Shown one piece after another: positions 8,333 to 17,199 of a stretch of DNA of 64,000 bases (position 1 is its first letter; every line of letters starts with the position of its first letter). The notes beneath the pieces were generated by a model. It did no database searches. It saw nothing but the letters and a program-made list of their open reading frames with translations, and was not told where the DNA came from. Source of the DNA: Filifactor alocis ATCC 35896 (GTDB lineage Bacteria; Bacillota; Clostridia; Peptostreptococcales; Filifactoraceae). The translations under genes were made by a program, and so were the position numbers. The stretch covers positions 1,736,001 to 1,800,000 of the forward strand of contig NC_016630.1 of NCBI RefSeq assembly GCF_000163895.2. The letters are read 5' to 3'.

Positions 8333-8911
8333 TTATCCTTTTTTGTTTATAAAACAGAAATCACATTTTTTACCGTTCATTCCCAGTGTTTGACTTCGCT
8401 CAAATACAAATCCCTTTATATTTCCGAATACAATATAATCACACAGACAGAATATTTCACAAAGCTCCGGACATTCAAAAAACCTGCAGGTATCCGCCCA
8501 AAGACATTTGAATACATCAACTCGGTAGTATTTTCCATCATCCGATAAAATCCTGCTTTCCCAGATTTCATCGCCTGACATCCCTTTTCTCATAAACAAA
8601 CAAAACAGCCTAAAAACCCCGGGTATATGAAAAAATGTTTTCAAAAGCTTATGTGCCTTTTCAGCAACATAAAATGAATACTCCTTTACCAATTCTTTTG
8701 CCTCATTTTTTGAAAACCCTTGATCTATAAAACATCGGTATAAAGCTATATTTGAAATGATACTGTTTTTTTGCCTTTTTTTCTGTTTCTCTGTCCATGA
8801 CCCTTGGTTGATTTCTTTGATGAGCTGTTGCATTTTTGTTTTATGTTCTGCATCTATATTTTTTAATATTTGCGCATCTAACTTTCCGAAGTAAAATTTT
8901 TTATATGTCAT
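8333..8911 (-). CDS. L-2-amino-thiazoline-4-carboxylate hydrolase-like protein
   Basis: The product has 192 residues from the ATG at 8909-8911, which has GGAGG 8 bases upstream; a longer in-frame start lies in the decayed exporter and has no ribosome site. The C-terminal half carries the family pattern: CPELCEIFCLCDYIVFG, then FERSQTLGMNGKKCDFCF. Members are named after a Pseudomonas enzyme in the cysteine route from a thiazoline. In Firmicutes they often sit beside ABC or ECF transporter genes and their true substrate is unproven. It follows the transporter operon on the same strand, so it may belong to it. There is no membrane segment. Confidence 0.72.
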   Translation of the reverse strand: MTYKKFYFGKLDAQILKNIDAEHKTKMQQLIKEINQGSWTEKQKKRQKNSIISNIALYRCFIDQGFSKNEAKELVKEYSFYVAEKAHKLLKTFFHIPGVFRLFCLFMRKGMSGDEIWESRILSDDGKYYRVDVFKCLWADTCRFFECPELCEIFCLCDYIVFGNIKGFVFERSQTLGMNGKKCDFCFINKKG

Positions 8912-8964
8912 TCCCGACCTCCTAATTTCCATCCGATTGCATTTCCCCACATTTTCACAAATCG

Positions 8965-9717
8965 TCAGCAAAGTCCTTCTTGCTGTATCAGCTCCTGATG
9001 TTTTTCTCCTTACACAATCTGTGCATTTTCAAGAACAAGAATTTGATCTGCTCCCCGTACCGTATTCAATCGATGAGCAATCATCAGAAGTGCTTTATTC
9101 TTTGTCAGTTCTGAAATAGCCTGCCGTAATTCCCGTTCGCTTTCAGGAGCAACACTTGCCGTGTCTTCGTCTAAAATAAACAATAGGTGCATCCTTCAAA
9201 ATTGCTCATACAATCTCATACAATAGAGATTCGCTGCTTCTCACCGTCGGAAAGGGTTGCACTCCTTTTCCAAATCTTTGTTTGGTATCCGTCCGGAAGT
9301 GTGAATACATTACAGAAAAATGTACTTCCTTTGCCACTGTAATCATTTCTTCTTTTGTTGACTGCGGTTTTCCAAAAAGAATGTTATTTTCAATGGTATC
9401 TTCAAAAAAGTAAGCCCTTTGAAACACAATGAAAAAATCGTTAAGAAGGCTGTCACAGATATAGTCTTTCACATTGATGCCCCTAAAATAATTTCACCGT
9501 CTTTTACATCACAAAATCGCGCAATTACTTTCATCGGTATGATTGACTTCAAACTGTAATCGCCGGCACATATTTGAATAATAGTGTGTGAAACTGCAAT
9601 ATACGGAACGATTTCAAACCCTTCGCCAAGAACGGCAAAAATAACCGAACTTAAAAGCAAACCTTTACAGGATTCGGTAAATTCAAATAAGCGATACAAT
9701 GTATTTTTATTCTTCAT
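8965..9717 (-). pseudogene. Remnant of an ABC exporter (fused permease-ATPase) gene
   Basis: Three pieces in sequence match one exporter of normally about 580 residues. The N-terminus at 9717 (MKNKNTLYRLFEFTESCKG plus one membrane helix) jumps directly to an ATPase segment, VIARFCDVKDGEIILG, so most of the permease and the Walker A motif are deleted. Next comes QRAYFFEDTIENNILFGKP (9206-9472) in another frame. Last is LDEDTASVAPESERELRQAI to ALLMIAHRLNTVRGADQI, interrupted by a stop before the terminal HQELIQQEG. The ABC signature motif is scrambled. It follows the ECF ATPase gene by 1 base. In related operons two exporter genes normally occupy this place; here neither survives intact. Confidence 0.8.
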
Positions 9718-9718
9718 T

Positions 9719-11176
9719 CTAATCTCCTCCTGTTAAAATATACTTTTCGATATTTTTCTTTTCTTCACCTCTCAAATCGGCAATTATTTTACCGTCTGAC
9801 AAAAGCAGAACTCTGGAACATATTATTTTTATAAATTCAATATCGTGCGTAATAACGAGCAGGATTTTTTCCTGTTCAGAAAGTTTCTCTATCATCATTC
9901 CTACTTCTCGCATACTTTTTAAGTCAAGCCCGCTGGTCGGTTCATCGAAAATAAGAATTTCTTTATCACAAAGCAAGCTGATTGCCACAGCAAGTCTTTG
10001 TTTTTGTCCTCCTGAGAGTGAAAGAGGATGTCTGTTTTTAAATTCGGAAAGGGATAACATCGATAGAGTTTCATCAATAACAGGCTCACTTGTTGTTTTT
10101 GTTCCGAGTGTGCATTCAGTTTCTACACAATCCGTAAAAAGCTGATGCCCGACATCCTGCATCACCATATAAGATTTTTTAATACGCGATTTTGCAGACA
10201 AGTTCCTGCCACCCACCAAAATATTTCCTGATTTTTGTTTTATCAGCCCGCATATAGTACGTGCCAGTGTTGTTTTTCCCGTTCCGTTTTCACCGGTAAT
10301 TGCGATGATTTCTCCGCCGCTTGCGGTGAAAGAAATATTTTGCAGGATACTTTTTTTGCCATATTTGACGTGAATATCTTTTAGCTCTAATATGTGTTCG
10401 GAAATTTTTTTATCATTGACATTTGTTTCGATTTCAGAAAGATTTCGACACCTGAGTCCCATATTTTGTATTTGTCCAACCGAAAGCCTGCAAAAATCCT
10501 GCATACTCATATCCTTAAAAATCTGACCATTCTGCATTAAGATGACTCTGTCTGCAACATCTGTTAAATACCACAAGCGATGTTCTGCAATGATAATCGT
10601 TTTCCCTTGCTGTCTTATTTTTTCTATCAGTTTTTTCAGTTCAAGCACAGAGTGAAAATCCAGATTAGAGGACGGTTCATCCAACACAAAAATATCCGGA
10701 TTCGTGGCATATACAGACGCAAATGCAATTTTTTGTTTTTCCCCTCCGGAAAGTTCAAAAATACTGCATCCTTTTAATTTTTCTATATGCAAATCTTTAA
10801 CAACTCTTTCAAGCTGCTGTTTTAATTCTTCCATATCAAGCATTCTGTTTTCCAGTCCGAAAACAATTTCACTATCTGTATCTGTGTTAAAAAATTGTGT
10901 TCTCGGATTTTGAAAAACTGTGCCGACACTATCGGAAAGAGTTGAAATTTCAGTCTCGGCAACATTCATGCCTTTTACAGTTACTTTTCCTGAAAGCTTT
11001 CCTTCAAAAAAATGAGGAATCAGTCCATTCACTAATCTCGTAACAGTCGTTTTTCCACATCCGGATGCACCGCACAAAAGAACACATTGTCCTTTTGGAA
11101 TATTTAAGTGTAATTCCCGTAAAGAAGCTTTTTCCATATCCTTGTAGGCAAAAGAAAGTTTTATAAATTCAATCAA
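9719..11176 (-). CDS. ECF-type double ABC ATPase (fused EcfA1-EcfA2-like)
   Basis: The product has 485 residues with two nucleotide-binding domains. Domain 1: Walker A GASGCGKTT (36-44), signature LSGGEKQKIA, Walker B FVLDEPSSNLD, switch IIAEHR. Domain 2: Walker A GENGTGKTT near 295, LSLSGGQKQRLA, ILIFDEPTSGLD, and VITHD. It energises vitamin or metal uptake with the EcfT and S-component proteins encoded just upstream. The start overlaps the EcfT stop by 4 bases (ATGA), so expression is coupled. Both ATPase sites look intact, unlike the exporter that follows. Confidence 0.92.
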   Translation of the reverse strand: MIEFIKLSFAYKDMEKASLRELHLNIPKGQCVLLCGASGCGKTTVTRLVNGLIPHFFEGKLSGKVTVKGMNVAETEISTLSDSVGTVFQNPRTQFFNTDTDSEIVFGLENRMLDMEELKQQLERVVKDLHIEKLKGCSIFELSGGEKQKIAFASVYATNPDIFVLDEPSSNLDFHSVLELKKLIEKIRQQGKTIIIAEHRLWYLTDVADRVILMQNGQIFKDMSMQDFCRLSVGQIQNMGLRCRNLSEIETNVNDKKISEHILELKDIHVKYGKKSILQNISFTASGGEIIAITGENGTGKTTLARTICGLIKQKSGNILVGGRNLSAKSRIKKSYMVMQDVGHQLFTDCVETECTLGTKTTSEPVIDETLSMLSLSEFKNRHPLSLSGGQKQRLAVAISLLCDKEILIFDEPTSGLDLKSMREVGMMIEKLSEQEKILLVITHDIEFIKIICSRVLLLSDGKIIADLRGEEKKNIEKYILTGGD

Positions 11177-11877
11177 GGGAATACACCTCCTCGTAAAAAA
11201 TCAAAAAATATCATGCAAATAATCCCTATATAGATTGTTACAATCAGAGCATCATGGATCGAAAAACAAACTTTTTCCATACAGCTGCGTCTTCCGGTAT
11301 GATCAATTCCCCTTGTGATTGCAGCCTGCGTGATTTCATCAGAGATTTTGGAAGCAGATACCAGCATCGGTACATATACATATTCCATGATTCTAATCGG
11401 ATAGCGCAGAAATCCTATCAAAGAAGCGGTAATCCCTCGAAGAGCCATAGCGTCCTTAATATAGCTCCATTCTTCAGCCATTGTCGGAAAGTATCGCAAT
11501 GTAACGGAAAGCGCAATCGTAAAGCCTTTAGGCAAATGCAATCGACTGAATGCAGCTAAAAAAGTACTGACCTTTGTCGTACGTATTAAAAACGTACCCA
11601 GCATAAAACAAGGAATCAGTTTCCTTATATAGACATCAAACATATATATGATACCTCCCGTTGTAACGGGTAATTTTAATATCACAAACAGCTGTACCAT
11701 CAATAATACAATAAAGAGAACTCCATATTTTGAAGCGGTACGGAACTCTTTCGCCTGCAAGAGCAAGAATACGGGGATTGCTGTAAAAAGGCACTCTACG
11801 ACGATGCTTTCATTCAGAAAAACAGAAATACCGGTTATTGATAAAATCAGAAGTTTTGTTCTGGGATCCAAACTCAT
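11173..11877 (-). CDS. ECF transporter transmembrane component (EcfT)
   Basis: The product has 234 residues with about five membrane helices. It starts SLDPRTKLLILS, as EcfT proteins do, and carries a coupling-helix motif of the Ala-Arg-Gly type (AAITRGID near 195) that contacts the ATPases. It directly follows the S component (stop and start are adjacent) and overlaps the ATPase gene. It links the ATPase dimer to the substrate-binding S component in the cytoplasmic membrane. Confidence 0.88.
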   Translation of the reverse strand: MSLDPRTKLLILSITGISVFLNESIVVECLFTAIPVFLLLQAKEFRTASKYGVLFIVLLMVQLFVILKLPVTTGGIIYMFDVYIRKLIPCFMLGTFLIRTTKVSTFLAAFSRLHLPKGFTIALSVTLRYFPTMAEEWSYIKDAMALRGITASLIGFLRYPIRIMEYVYVPMLVSASKISDEITQAAITRGIDHTGRRSCMEKVCFSIHDALIVTIYIGIICMIFFDFLRGGVFP

Positions 11878-12474
11878 CTATATAATCCCCACTTTTTCAA
11901 AATGTTTTTTCATTAATTTTTTACCGACAAAGCCTCCAATTACGGCACAGACAATTGTACCCAAAATCATTAGTGGGATAATCCACCAATTTATTCTGAT
12001 TGCATTGATGATTCCTTCAAAAGAAGAAACATCTCCTTTTCTATGCATGAATTCATCAAACTGTGCAGGCATGATAGCCATAGGGATATAGGCTCCCATT
12101 GGAGACAGTGCAAACACGCAATAGGCAAGTAAATTTCTTCTGAATGATTTGAAATTTCCTGATTGGCAAATATAGTCCGCAATAAATCCAAATATGATAA
12201 AAAATACCGACATCATCCAAAACATACCGGTAACAAATAGCAAGATTCCGGCGAGTATACCGAGTATGGAAAGTGACCCGCGTTTCGGTATTTTAGCGGT
12301 ATATAGCATAAAAACACTGCCTGTAAATAAAGCGACTATCATTGGCATAAATGGAAAAGTTGCAGGTGTCATCTGTGCGATACCACCTATCACAAATGCA
12401 ATGACAAAATAAATAAGCGAAAAAATACCTATGGAAATATAATCTCTTGTCAATAATTTGTTTTCATTTTTCAT
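11878..12474 (-). CDS. MptD/Trep_Strep-type putative ECF substrate-binding (S) component
   Basis: The product has 198 residues with about six hydrophobic helices; GGIAQMTPATFPFMPM and AYIPMAIMPAQFDEF are conserved in the Trep_Strep (PF09605) family found next to EcfT/EcfA genes. I start at the ATG at 12472-12474 (MKNENKLLTRD), preceded by AAAGGA. An upstream in-frame ATG at 12525 has no ribosome site. The substrate of this S-component family is not firmly known. The gene is second in a TetR-S-EcfT-EcfA operon, and the TetR protein probably regulates it. Confidence 0.8.
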   Translation of the reverse strand: MKNENKLLTRDYISIGIFSLIYFVIAFVIGGIAQMTPATFPFMPMIVALFTGSVFMLYTAKIPKRGSLSILGILAGILLFVTGMFWMMSVFFIIFGFIADYICQSGNFKSFRRNLLAYCVFALSPMGAYIPMAIMPAQFDEFMHRKGDVSSFEGIINAIRINWWIIPLMILGTIVCAVIGGFVGKKLMKKHFEKVGII

Positions 12475-12540
12475 AATAAGAACATCCTTTCTAACATAAC
12501 TGTTAGCCTCATCTAACTTAGACATAAAAATTTTTACAGC

Positions 12541-13155
12541 TTATGTGAGCCGTAAAAGTCCCTCCCATCCGGAATTAAAAAAAACAGCAAGTTCTTCAAC
12601 ATATTCAATCGCCTGTTCTCTCGTCATATCATGAACAACTGTTTCAAATGCAGCGGTAAAATATGCACTGGTAATCATATGATGTAAATCATGACTGATA
12701 CTTCCTGTCATTTTACCTTTTTCTTTAAGAATAGCGTAGTATTTTTCTGTACGGGATACTTCCAATTCTACAAGTTCGTGAATATAATCTGCGTATTTTG
12801 TGCCCTCAGAACAGCAAAGTATAAGCTTGAATTCTTCAAAATAATCATAAATATAATTTACAAAATGCAGAAGGTATTTTGTAGACAACTCTCTGCTTTC
12901 CGAAGTTTTATTTTCGGGAATTAAATCAAAATGGGCATCTTGTGCAGCTCTGAATTGTTCTGTCAAACCGTCCGCCGCCTCAGAAACAAGTGCTTCAAAT
13001 AAAGCTGCTTTGTCCGGATAATATCCATAAAAAGCGCCTTTGGTAAATCCTGCTTTTGCTGCAATTTTTCTAAGGGATGCATCCTTAAATCCCTTTCCTA
13101 AAAATTCCCGTTTGCCAACTTCTAATATTTTTTGTTGCGTTTCTGATATTTTCAT
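12541..13155 (-). CDS. TetR-family transcriptional repressor
   Basis: The product has 204 residues. The N-terminal helix-turn-helix is typical: ILEVGKREFLGKGFKDASL, then KIAAKAGFTKGAFYGYYPDK. The C-terminal all-helical domain would bind an inducer. I start at the ATG at 13153-13155, which has GGAGG 6-7 bases upstream; the longer frame to 13227 runs through the operator and promoter. It heads the ECF transporter operon and is preceded by a palindromic operator overlapping its own promoter, so autorepression with control of the transporter genes is the likely arrangement. Confidence 0.9.
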   Translation of the reverse strand: MKISETQQKILEVGKREFLGKGFKDASLRKIAAKAGFTKGAFYGYYPDKAALFEALVSEAADGLTEQFRAAQDAHFDLIPENKTSESRELSTKYLLHFVNYIYDYFEEFKLILCCSEGTKYADYIHELVELEVSRTEKYYAILKEKGKMTGSISHDLHHMITSAYFTAAFETVVHDMTREQAIEYVEELAVFFNSGWEGLLRLT

Positions 13156-13170
13156 GAAATGCCTCCTCGC

Positions 13171-13227
13171 TAATATACCATCGGTATATACCAATGGTAT
13201 ATTAGCACAGTTTTTATTTTTGGTCAA
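13171..13227 (-). promoter_or_regulatory. TetR-operon promoter with double palindromic operator
   Basis: On the minus strand, TTGACC (13222-13227) and TAATAT (13199-13204) are 17 bases apart. Positions 13171-13204 form a nearly perfect palindrome ending in TAATATACCAT and ATGGTATATTA. It consists of two overlapping 15-base palindromes, TATACC-N3-GGTATA, at 13174-13188 and 13185-13199. They cover the -10 element and start site, the expected place for repression by the adjacent TetR protein. Confidence 0.78.
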
Positions 13228-13302
13228 TATAGTTTGGATAAATAAAACAGTTTATACTCTATGATTGTCAAACATATGTGACAAGAACCATCCGATTTAA
13301 GT

Positions 13303-13786
13303 CTAAGTTACACTCTTACAATAATGTTCTACCATTTCATTCAGTGTCCTGAAATTTAATACTCTTCTTGCTATATTATTCGTTCTTACACTATATCTCT
13401 TAAATGCTTTGTACATCTCTTCTTCACTCTTGAATATTCTCCTGTTGTAGAATAGTTCGTTGTCTATTTTATGACTTCTTTCTACTACTCCGTTTTGCCA
13501 TGGGGAATACAGTCGTGTTCTTATATATTCTATTCCTAACTTTTTCAAAGAGTAACTCCTTTTGCTCTCTGTCATTGCAAAACTCTCTTCTGTTATCTGT
13601 TTGTATTGTCTTTATCTTAAAGCCAAAGTCTTTTTCTAATGTCTTTAACATCTTGGATGTTTCATAACTACTATGTTCATTTACCAACTTTAGAACTCTT
13701 TTTCTACTGTATCAATCGATTGCTGTTATCTGTATTATCGTAGCTATTGTGTATGGAATTGTGTATTTTTTGATGTTTATCACCAA
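13303..13786 (-). pseudogene. Decayed DDE-type transposase fragment
   Basis: The 3' part (13303-13575) reads LGIEYIRTRLYSPWQNGVVE, RSHKIDNELFYNRRIF and RRVLNFRTLNEMVEHY, the C-terminus of an rve-type integrase core (IS481/IS3-like) with its conserved PWQNG-VER motif. The preceding part lies in another frame (EKDFGFKIKTIQTDNRREF). Further upstream, YTIPYTIATIIQITAID is followed by TGA where Trp is usual. So it holds at least one frameshift and one nonsense change, and the N-terminal half is missing. No terminal inverted repeats were identified. Confidence 0.75.
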
Positions 13787-13814
13787 TTTATAAAGAAATC
13801 CCAAATGCTATAAA

Positions 13815-14161
13815 AAAACAAGAAAAAATACTTCATTAAATTTAGAAACTAAAAAAGATATACTTAATCTTGCATTCGCTATTATTTTAACCATTAGCAT
13901 ATCTATAACTGCTATTCTCATATTTCAGTCAGTACCAATTACACCCCAGAACAAAAAAACTATGAGATTGTTCAAATGAAAGACTCAGAATACAATATGA
14001 TTGTTGGATATTATAACGATTCAGCTATTTTAATGAAAAGCGAAATAAATCTGTCAACTCATCCTATCAAAATTACAAAAGGAGCCTACAAGCTTGAATC
14101 AATTAAAGGTAAAAATTTAACTTATTACCATTTTGAATCTATTACCTGTGAAAATAAATAA
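13815..14161 (+). pseudogene. Frameshifted small membrane-anchored protein gene
   Basis: One frame gives ETKKDILNLAFAIILTISIS and ITAILIFQ, a membrane anchor. A second frame, joined near 13929, gives NYTPEQKNYEIVQMKDSEYN and continues without a stop to GKNLTYYHFESITCENK (stop at 14159-14161). Together they make a plausible single-helix protein of about 110 residues. The intact part alone could start at the ATG at 13976 but has no ribosome site. The family is unknown. Confidence 0.35.
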
Positions 14162-14244
14162 TAAGGTTCAAAACTATTTGATTGACACACCTTAATTTGA
14201 TATTTGTGATACAAAACAACATATATCTGTAGAAACCGAACCGC

Positions 14245-14270
14245 TTGAATCACACATTTTGTGATATAAT
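14245..14270 (+). promoter_or_regulatory. Possible promoter/operator of the WYL regulator gene
   Basis: TATAAT at 14265-14270 is immediately preceded by the palindrome TCACA-N5-TGTGA (14250-14264). A related TTTGTGATA lies at 14203-14211. TTGAAT at 14245-14250 would be a -35 element with a short 14-base spacer, so the promoter is uncertain. The palindrome could be an autoregulatory site. Confidence 0.35.
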
Positions 14271-14307
14271 AAAATCATACATATCGGATTTTTCAAGGAG
14301 GGTTGTT

Positions 14308-15297
14308 ATGGCAAAAGGAAGAAATCAAAAACTGAAACTTCTCTATCTTACAAAAATATTTATGGAAAAGACGGATGAATCTCACGCACTCACTCTTGCA
14401 GAAATTACAAGTCTCCTGAACGGATACGAAGTAACAGCAGACCGAAAAACGCTGTACCTTGATTTTGAGGAATTGAAACACTACGGACTTGATATTATCA
14501 GCGAACAACGAAGTAAAACGGTCGTATACTATCTTGCCTCTCGTGACTTTGAACTTGCGGAGCTGAAACTTCTTGTAGACTCTGTCCAATCGTCCAAATT
14601 CATTACAGAGAAGAAGTCAAACTCTCTGATTAAAAAATTGGAATCTCTTGTCAGCGAACATGAATCTAAGCAACTTCATCGCCAAGTCATCACATCAGGT
14701 CGCGTAAAAACGATGAACGAAAGTATTCTCATCAATGTCGACAGTATTCACTCTGCAATCAATAACAACAGACAAATTTCATTTCAATATTTTCAGTGGA
14801 CACCCGACAAACAGCGGGAACTTCGTCATGACGGTCAACAGTATACCATCAGCCCTTGGCATCTTGTTTGGGACAATGACAACTACTATATGATTGGATA
14901 TGACTCTGATTCAGAAATGATAAAACACTTTCGTGTAGATAAAATGTTGCGCATTTCTTCCGGCAACGAGAAACGAGAAGGTCTAAAGAAGATGAAGGAA
15001 TTCAACATCGCAACTTACTCGCGCACCCTTTTCGGTATGCTTGGAGGCGAGTCGACAAGGGTAACCTTACAATGTCATAACAGCATGGCAGGAGTAATCA
15101 TTGACCGTTTCGGAAAAGATACCGTGATGCTGCGCCATGACGATGAGCATTTTATCGCCTATGTAGAAGTTGTTCCAAGCGACCAATTTCTTGGATGGAT
15201 TATTGGTCTAAGCTCCTATGTGCAAATCATGGAACCGAGTTCTGTTGTGAAACGAATCAAAGACCTGCTTTCAAAACAAATGGAACTCTATCGTTAA
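14308..15297 (+). CDS. WYL-domain transcriptional regulator (DeoR-type HTH)
   Basis: The product has 329 residues. The ATG at 14308 has AAGGAGGG 5 bases upstream; an earlier in-frame ATG has none. The N-terminal winged helix (KLKLLYLTKIFMEKTDES, LTLAEITSLL, TADRKTLYLDFEELKHYG) resembles DeoR-type regulators. The central WYL domain contains ISFQYFQW and YTISPWHLVWDNDNYYMIG, followed by FRVDKM; the C-terminal WCX extension ends near residue 325. WYL domains bind nucleic acids or ligands and regulate defence and stress genes in many bacteria. Here no defence genes adjoin, so the target is open. Confidence 0.88.
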   Translation: MAKGRNQKLKLLYLTKIFMEKTDESHALTLAEITSLLNGYEVTADRKTLYLDFEELKHYGLDIISEQRSKTVVYYLASRDFELAELKLLVDSVQSSKFITEKKSNSLIKKLESLVSEHESKQLHRQVITSGRVKTMNESILINVDSIHSAINNNRQISFQYFQWTPDKQRELRHDGQQYTISPWHLVWDNDNYYMIGYDSDSEMIKHFRVDKMLRISSGNEKREGLKKMKEFNIATYSRTLFGMLGGESTRVTLQCHNSMAGVIIDRFGKDTVMLRHDDEHFIAYVEVVPSDQFLGWIIGLSSYVQIMEPSSVVKRIKDLLSKQMELYR

Positions 15298-15311
15298 AAT
15301 TTTTCGATTTT

Positions 15312-15485
15312 ATGTTAATATTTTTCATTTTCTGTTATCATTTCAAACATGATTGTCAAATACAAAAACAGCATATCATTATCAATGAAAAAACAAACTA
15401 TACTATTATGGAAGTAGATTTTGATAATAATAGTAATCAATGTCTTAGCATAAGCATTTCTATGAAAAAAAAAGAGAGTTTGTGA
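15312..15485 (+). CDS. Possible small protein, 57 residues
   Basis: An open frame follows the WYL gene: MLIFFIFCYHFKHDCQIQ, then IIINEKTNYTIMEVDFD. Its end overlaps the terminator stem. It has no ribosome site and could be the tail of a decayed gene. It is listed because the composition is protein-like. Confidence 0.2.
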   Translation: MLIFFIFCYHFKHDCQIQKQHIIINEKTNYTIMEVDFDNNSNQCLSISISMKKKESL

Positions 15486-15511
15486 ATACTATCTGTTCAC
15501 AAACTCTCTTT
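15471..15511. terminator. Bidirectional intrinsic terminator
   Basis: A 16-base perfect stem: AAAGAGAGTTTGTGAA at 15471-15486 pairs with TTCACAAACTCTCTTT at 15496-15511, with a 9-base loop. A-rich sequence on the left and T-rich on the right allow termination in both directions. It would end both the WYL transcript and the suf operon. Confidence 0.9.
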
Positions 15512-15529
15512 CTTCATAACATTGTCCCG

Positions 15530-15964
15530 TTATTCTATTTTTTCGAGAATGACTGACAGAGTGTGCCATGCTAAAACGGCACATTTCACTCTCGCCGGCA
15601 TAGTGGAAATATTCTCCAAGGCTACTGCATCTCCCAGCTCATCAAACTCCTCATCTGACAAAGGTGTTTCTTTTTTTATCAGATTCAGAAATATGGTAAT
15701 CAATTTTTTTGCTTGATGAATATTCTTCCCCTTTATCAGAGAAATCATAATGGATGTGGATGCTTGAGAAATAGCGCACCCCTGCCCTGTAAAAGAAGCA
15801 TCTTTGATGATTTCGTCTTCTATATCCAACTGTAATTTGATTTCATCCCCACAACTTGGGTTATGTCCCCACTCAGAATGGGTAACATTTTCCAGTTCTC
15901 TTTTGTTTTCTTGATTTTTGCTCTCTTCTAAAATAAGCTGTGTATAGATTTCTTTAAGATTCAT
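15530..15964 (-). CDS. sufU: SufU iron-sulfur scaffold / sulfur relay protein
   Basis: The product has 144 residues. The three zinc/sulfur-ligating cysteines of Gram-positive SufU are present: Cys38 in NPSCGD, Cys63 in GQGCAIS and Cys128 in ARVKCAVLAW, together with Asp40. SufU accepts persulfide sulfur from SufS and feeds Fe-S assembly on SufBCD in the cytoplasm. Its start overlaps the end of sufS by 11 bases. It is the last gene of the operon, just before the terminator. Confidence 0.95.
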   Translation of the reverse strand: MNLKEIYTQLILEESKNQENKRELENVTHSEWGHNPSCGDEIKLQLDIEDEIIKDASFTGQGCAISQASTSIMISLIKGKNIHQAKKLITIFLNLIKKETPLSDEEFDELGDAVALENISTMPARVKCAVLAWHTLSVILEKIE

Positions 15965-17186
15965 ATCCCATCACCTTTCTTACTTCATGCAATTTCTGCA
16001 CAAAATAATCTATTTCCTCTTTGGTATTATATATACTGAAACTCGCTCGACAAGTTGCATTCAACTTTAGGTATCGATGAAGCGGCATAGTACAATGATG
16101 TCCGGTTCGAATAGCAATTCCATCTGTATCTAAAATAGTGGAAACATCGTGAGGATGCACATCTTGGATGTTAAAGGAAATAAGAGGCGAACGATGTGTA
16201 CGACTTGACACATAGGTTGTAATGAATTCCAATTGCTGCATTTTACTGCTTGCATATTCACTCAATTCTCTTTCATAAGATGCGATATTGTTGATTCCGA
16301 TTCGATTGATATAATCAATTGCTGCTGACAAACCGACTGCTCCTCCTACATTTTGTGTCCCTGCCTCAAATTTTGACGGTACGGGCGCAAAAGTCGTACT
16401 TTGTTCATAAACATATTCTATCATATCTCCCCCATACAAAAAGGGCGTCATATGTTCTAATAGTTGTTTCTTTGCATATAGTACACCAATTCCCATCGGT
16501 CCGTACATTTTATGTCCTGAAAATGCCAAGAAATCACAATCCAATGCCTCAACATCTATTTTTTGATGAGGAACAAGTTGTGCACCGTCGATAATTGTTA
16601 TTGCACCGACTTCCTTCGCTTTTTCTACAATAGTGGAAATATCCGGCATAGTTGCAACCGTATTGGATGCGCCGGTAACAGATACAATCTTTGTGTTCTC
16701 ATTTAATTTTTCTTCAAATTCATCCAAATTGAAATCGAAGTGTTCATCCAAATAGATATAGTGTAAGGTTGCTCCCGTTTTTTGTGCCACATTCTGCCAA
16801 GGGACAAGATTGCTATGATGTTCCATAATGGAAATCAAAATTTCGTCTCCCTCCTTGAGTGTCTGTAACGCATAAGAATAAGCAATCAAATTTAACCCCT
16901 CTGTTGTATTACGAACAAATATGATTTCATCCGAAGACTTTGCCGAAATAAACTCGGCTACCTTTTGTCGTGCACCTTCATAAACCTCCGTTGCCCTCAT
17001 TCCCAAATAATGTGCTCCACGATGTGGATTTGCATTTTCAAATTCATAGTATTGTTTCATGGCATCTATCACACACTGCGGTTTTTGTGTCGTTGCAGCA
17101 TTATCAAAATAGATGATTTTTCGATTGCTTCGGTCGGATAAAAATGGATACTCTTTTCTAATTTCTTCTATTTCTCTTTGGTTCAC
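15954..17186 (-). CDS. sufS: SufS cysteine desulfurase
   Basis: The product has 410 residues, the usual length. It is a class V aminotransferase fold with the PLP-binding lysine in FSGHKMYGPMG, upstream motifs YFDNAATTQKP and EHHSNLVPWQ, and the catalytic persulfide cysteine in RTGHHCTMPLHRY. It removes sulfur from cysteine and passes it to SufU. It lies between sufD (13-base gap) and sufU (overlap). All key residues are visible and it appears functional. Confidence 0.97.
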   Translation of the reverse strand: MNQREIEEIRKEYPFLSDRSNRKIIYFDNAATTQKPQCVIDAMKQYYEFENANPHRGAHYLGMRATEVYEGARQKVAEFISAKSSDEIIFVRNTTEGLNLIAYSYALQTLKEGDEILISIMEHHSNLVPWQNVAQKTGATLHYIYLDEHFDFNLDEFEEKLNENTKIVSVTGASNTVATMPDISTIVEKAKEVGAITIIDGAQLVPHQKIDVEALDCDFLAFSGHKMYGPMGIGVLYAKKQLLEHMTPFLYGGDMIEYVYEQSTTFAPVPSKFEAGTQNVGGAVGLSAAIDYINRIGINNIASYERELSEYASSKMQQLEFITTYVSSRTHRSPLISFNIQDVHPHDVSTILDTDGIAIRTGHHCTMPLHRYLKLNATCRASFSIYNTKEEIDYFVQKLHEVRKVMGYES

Positions 17187-17199
17187 GTTGCAAAACCTC

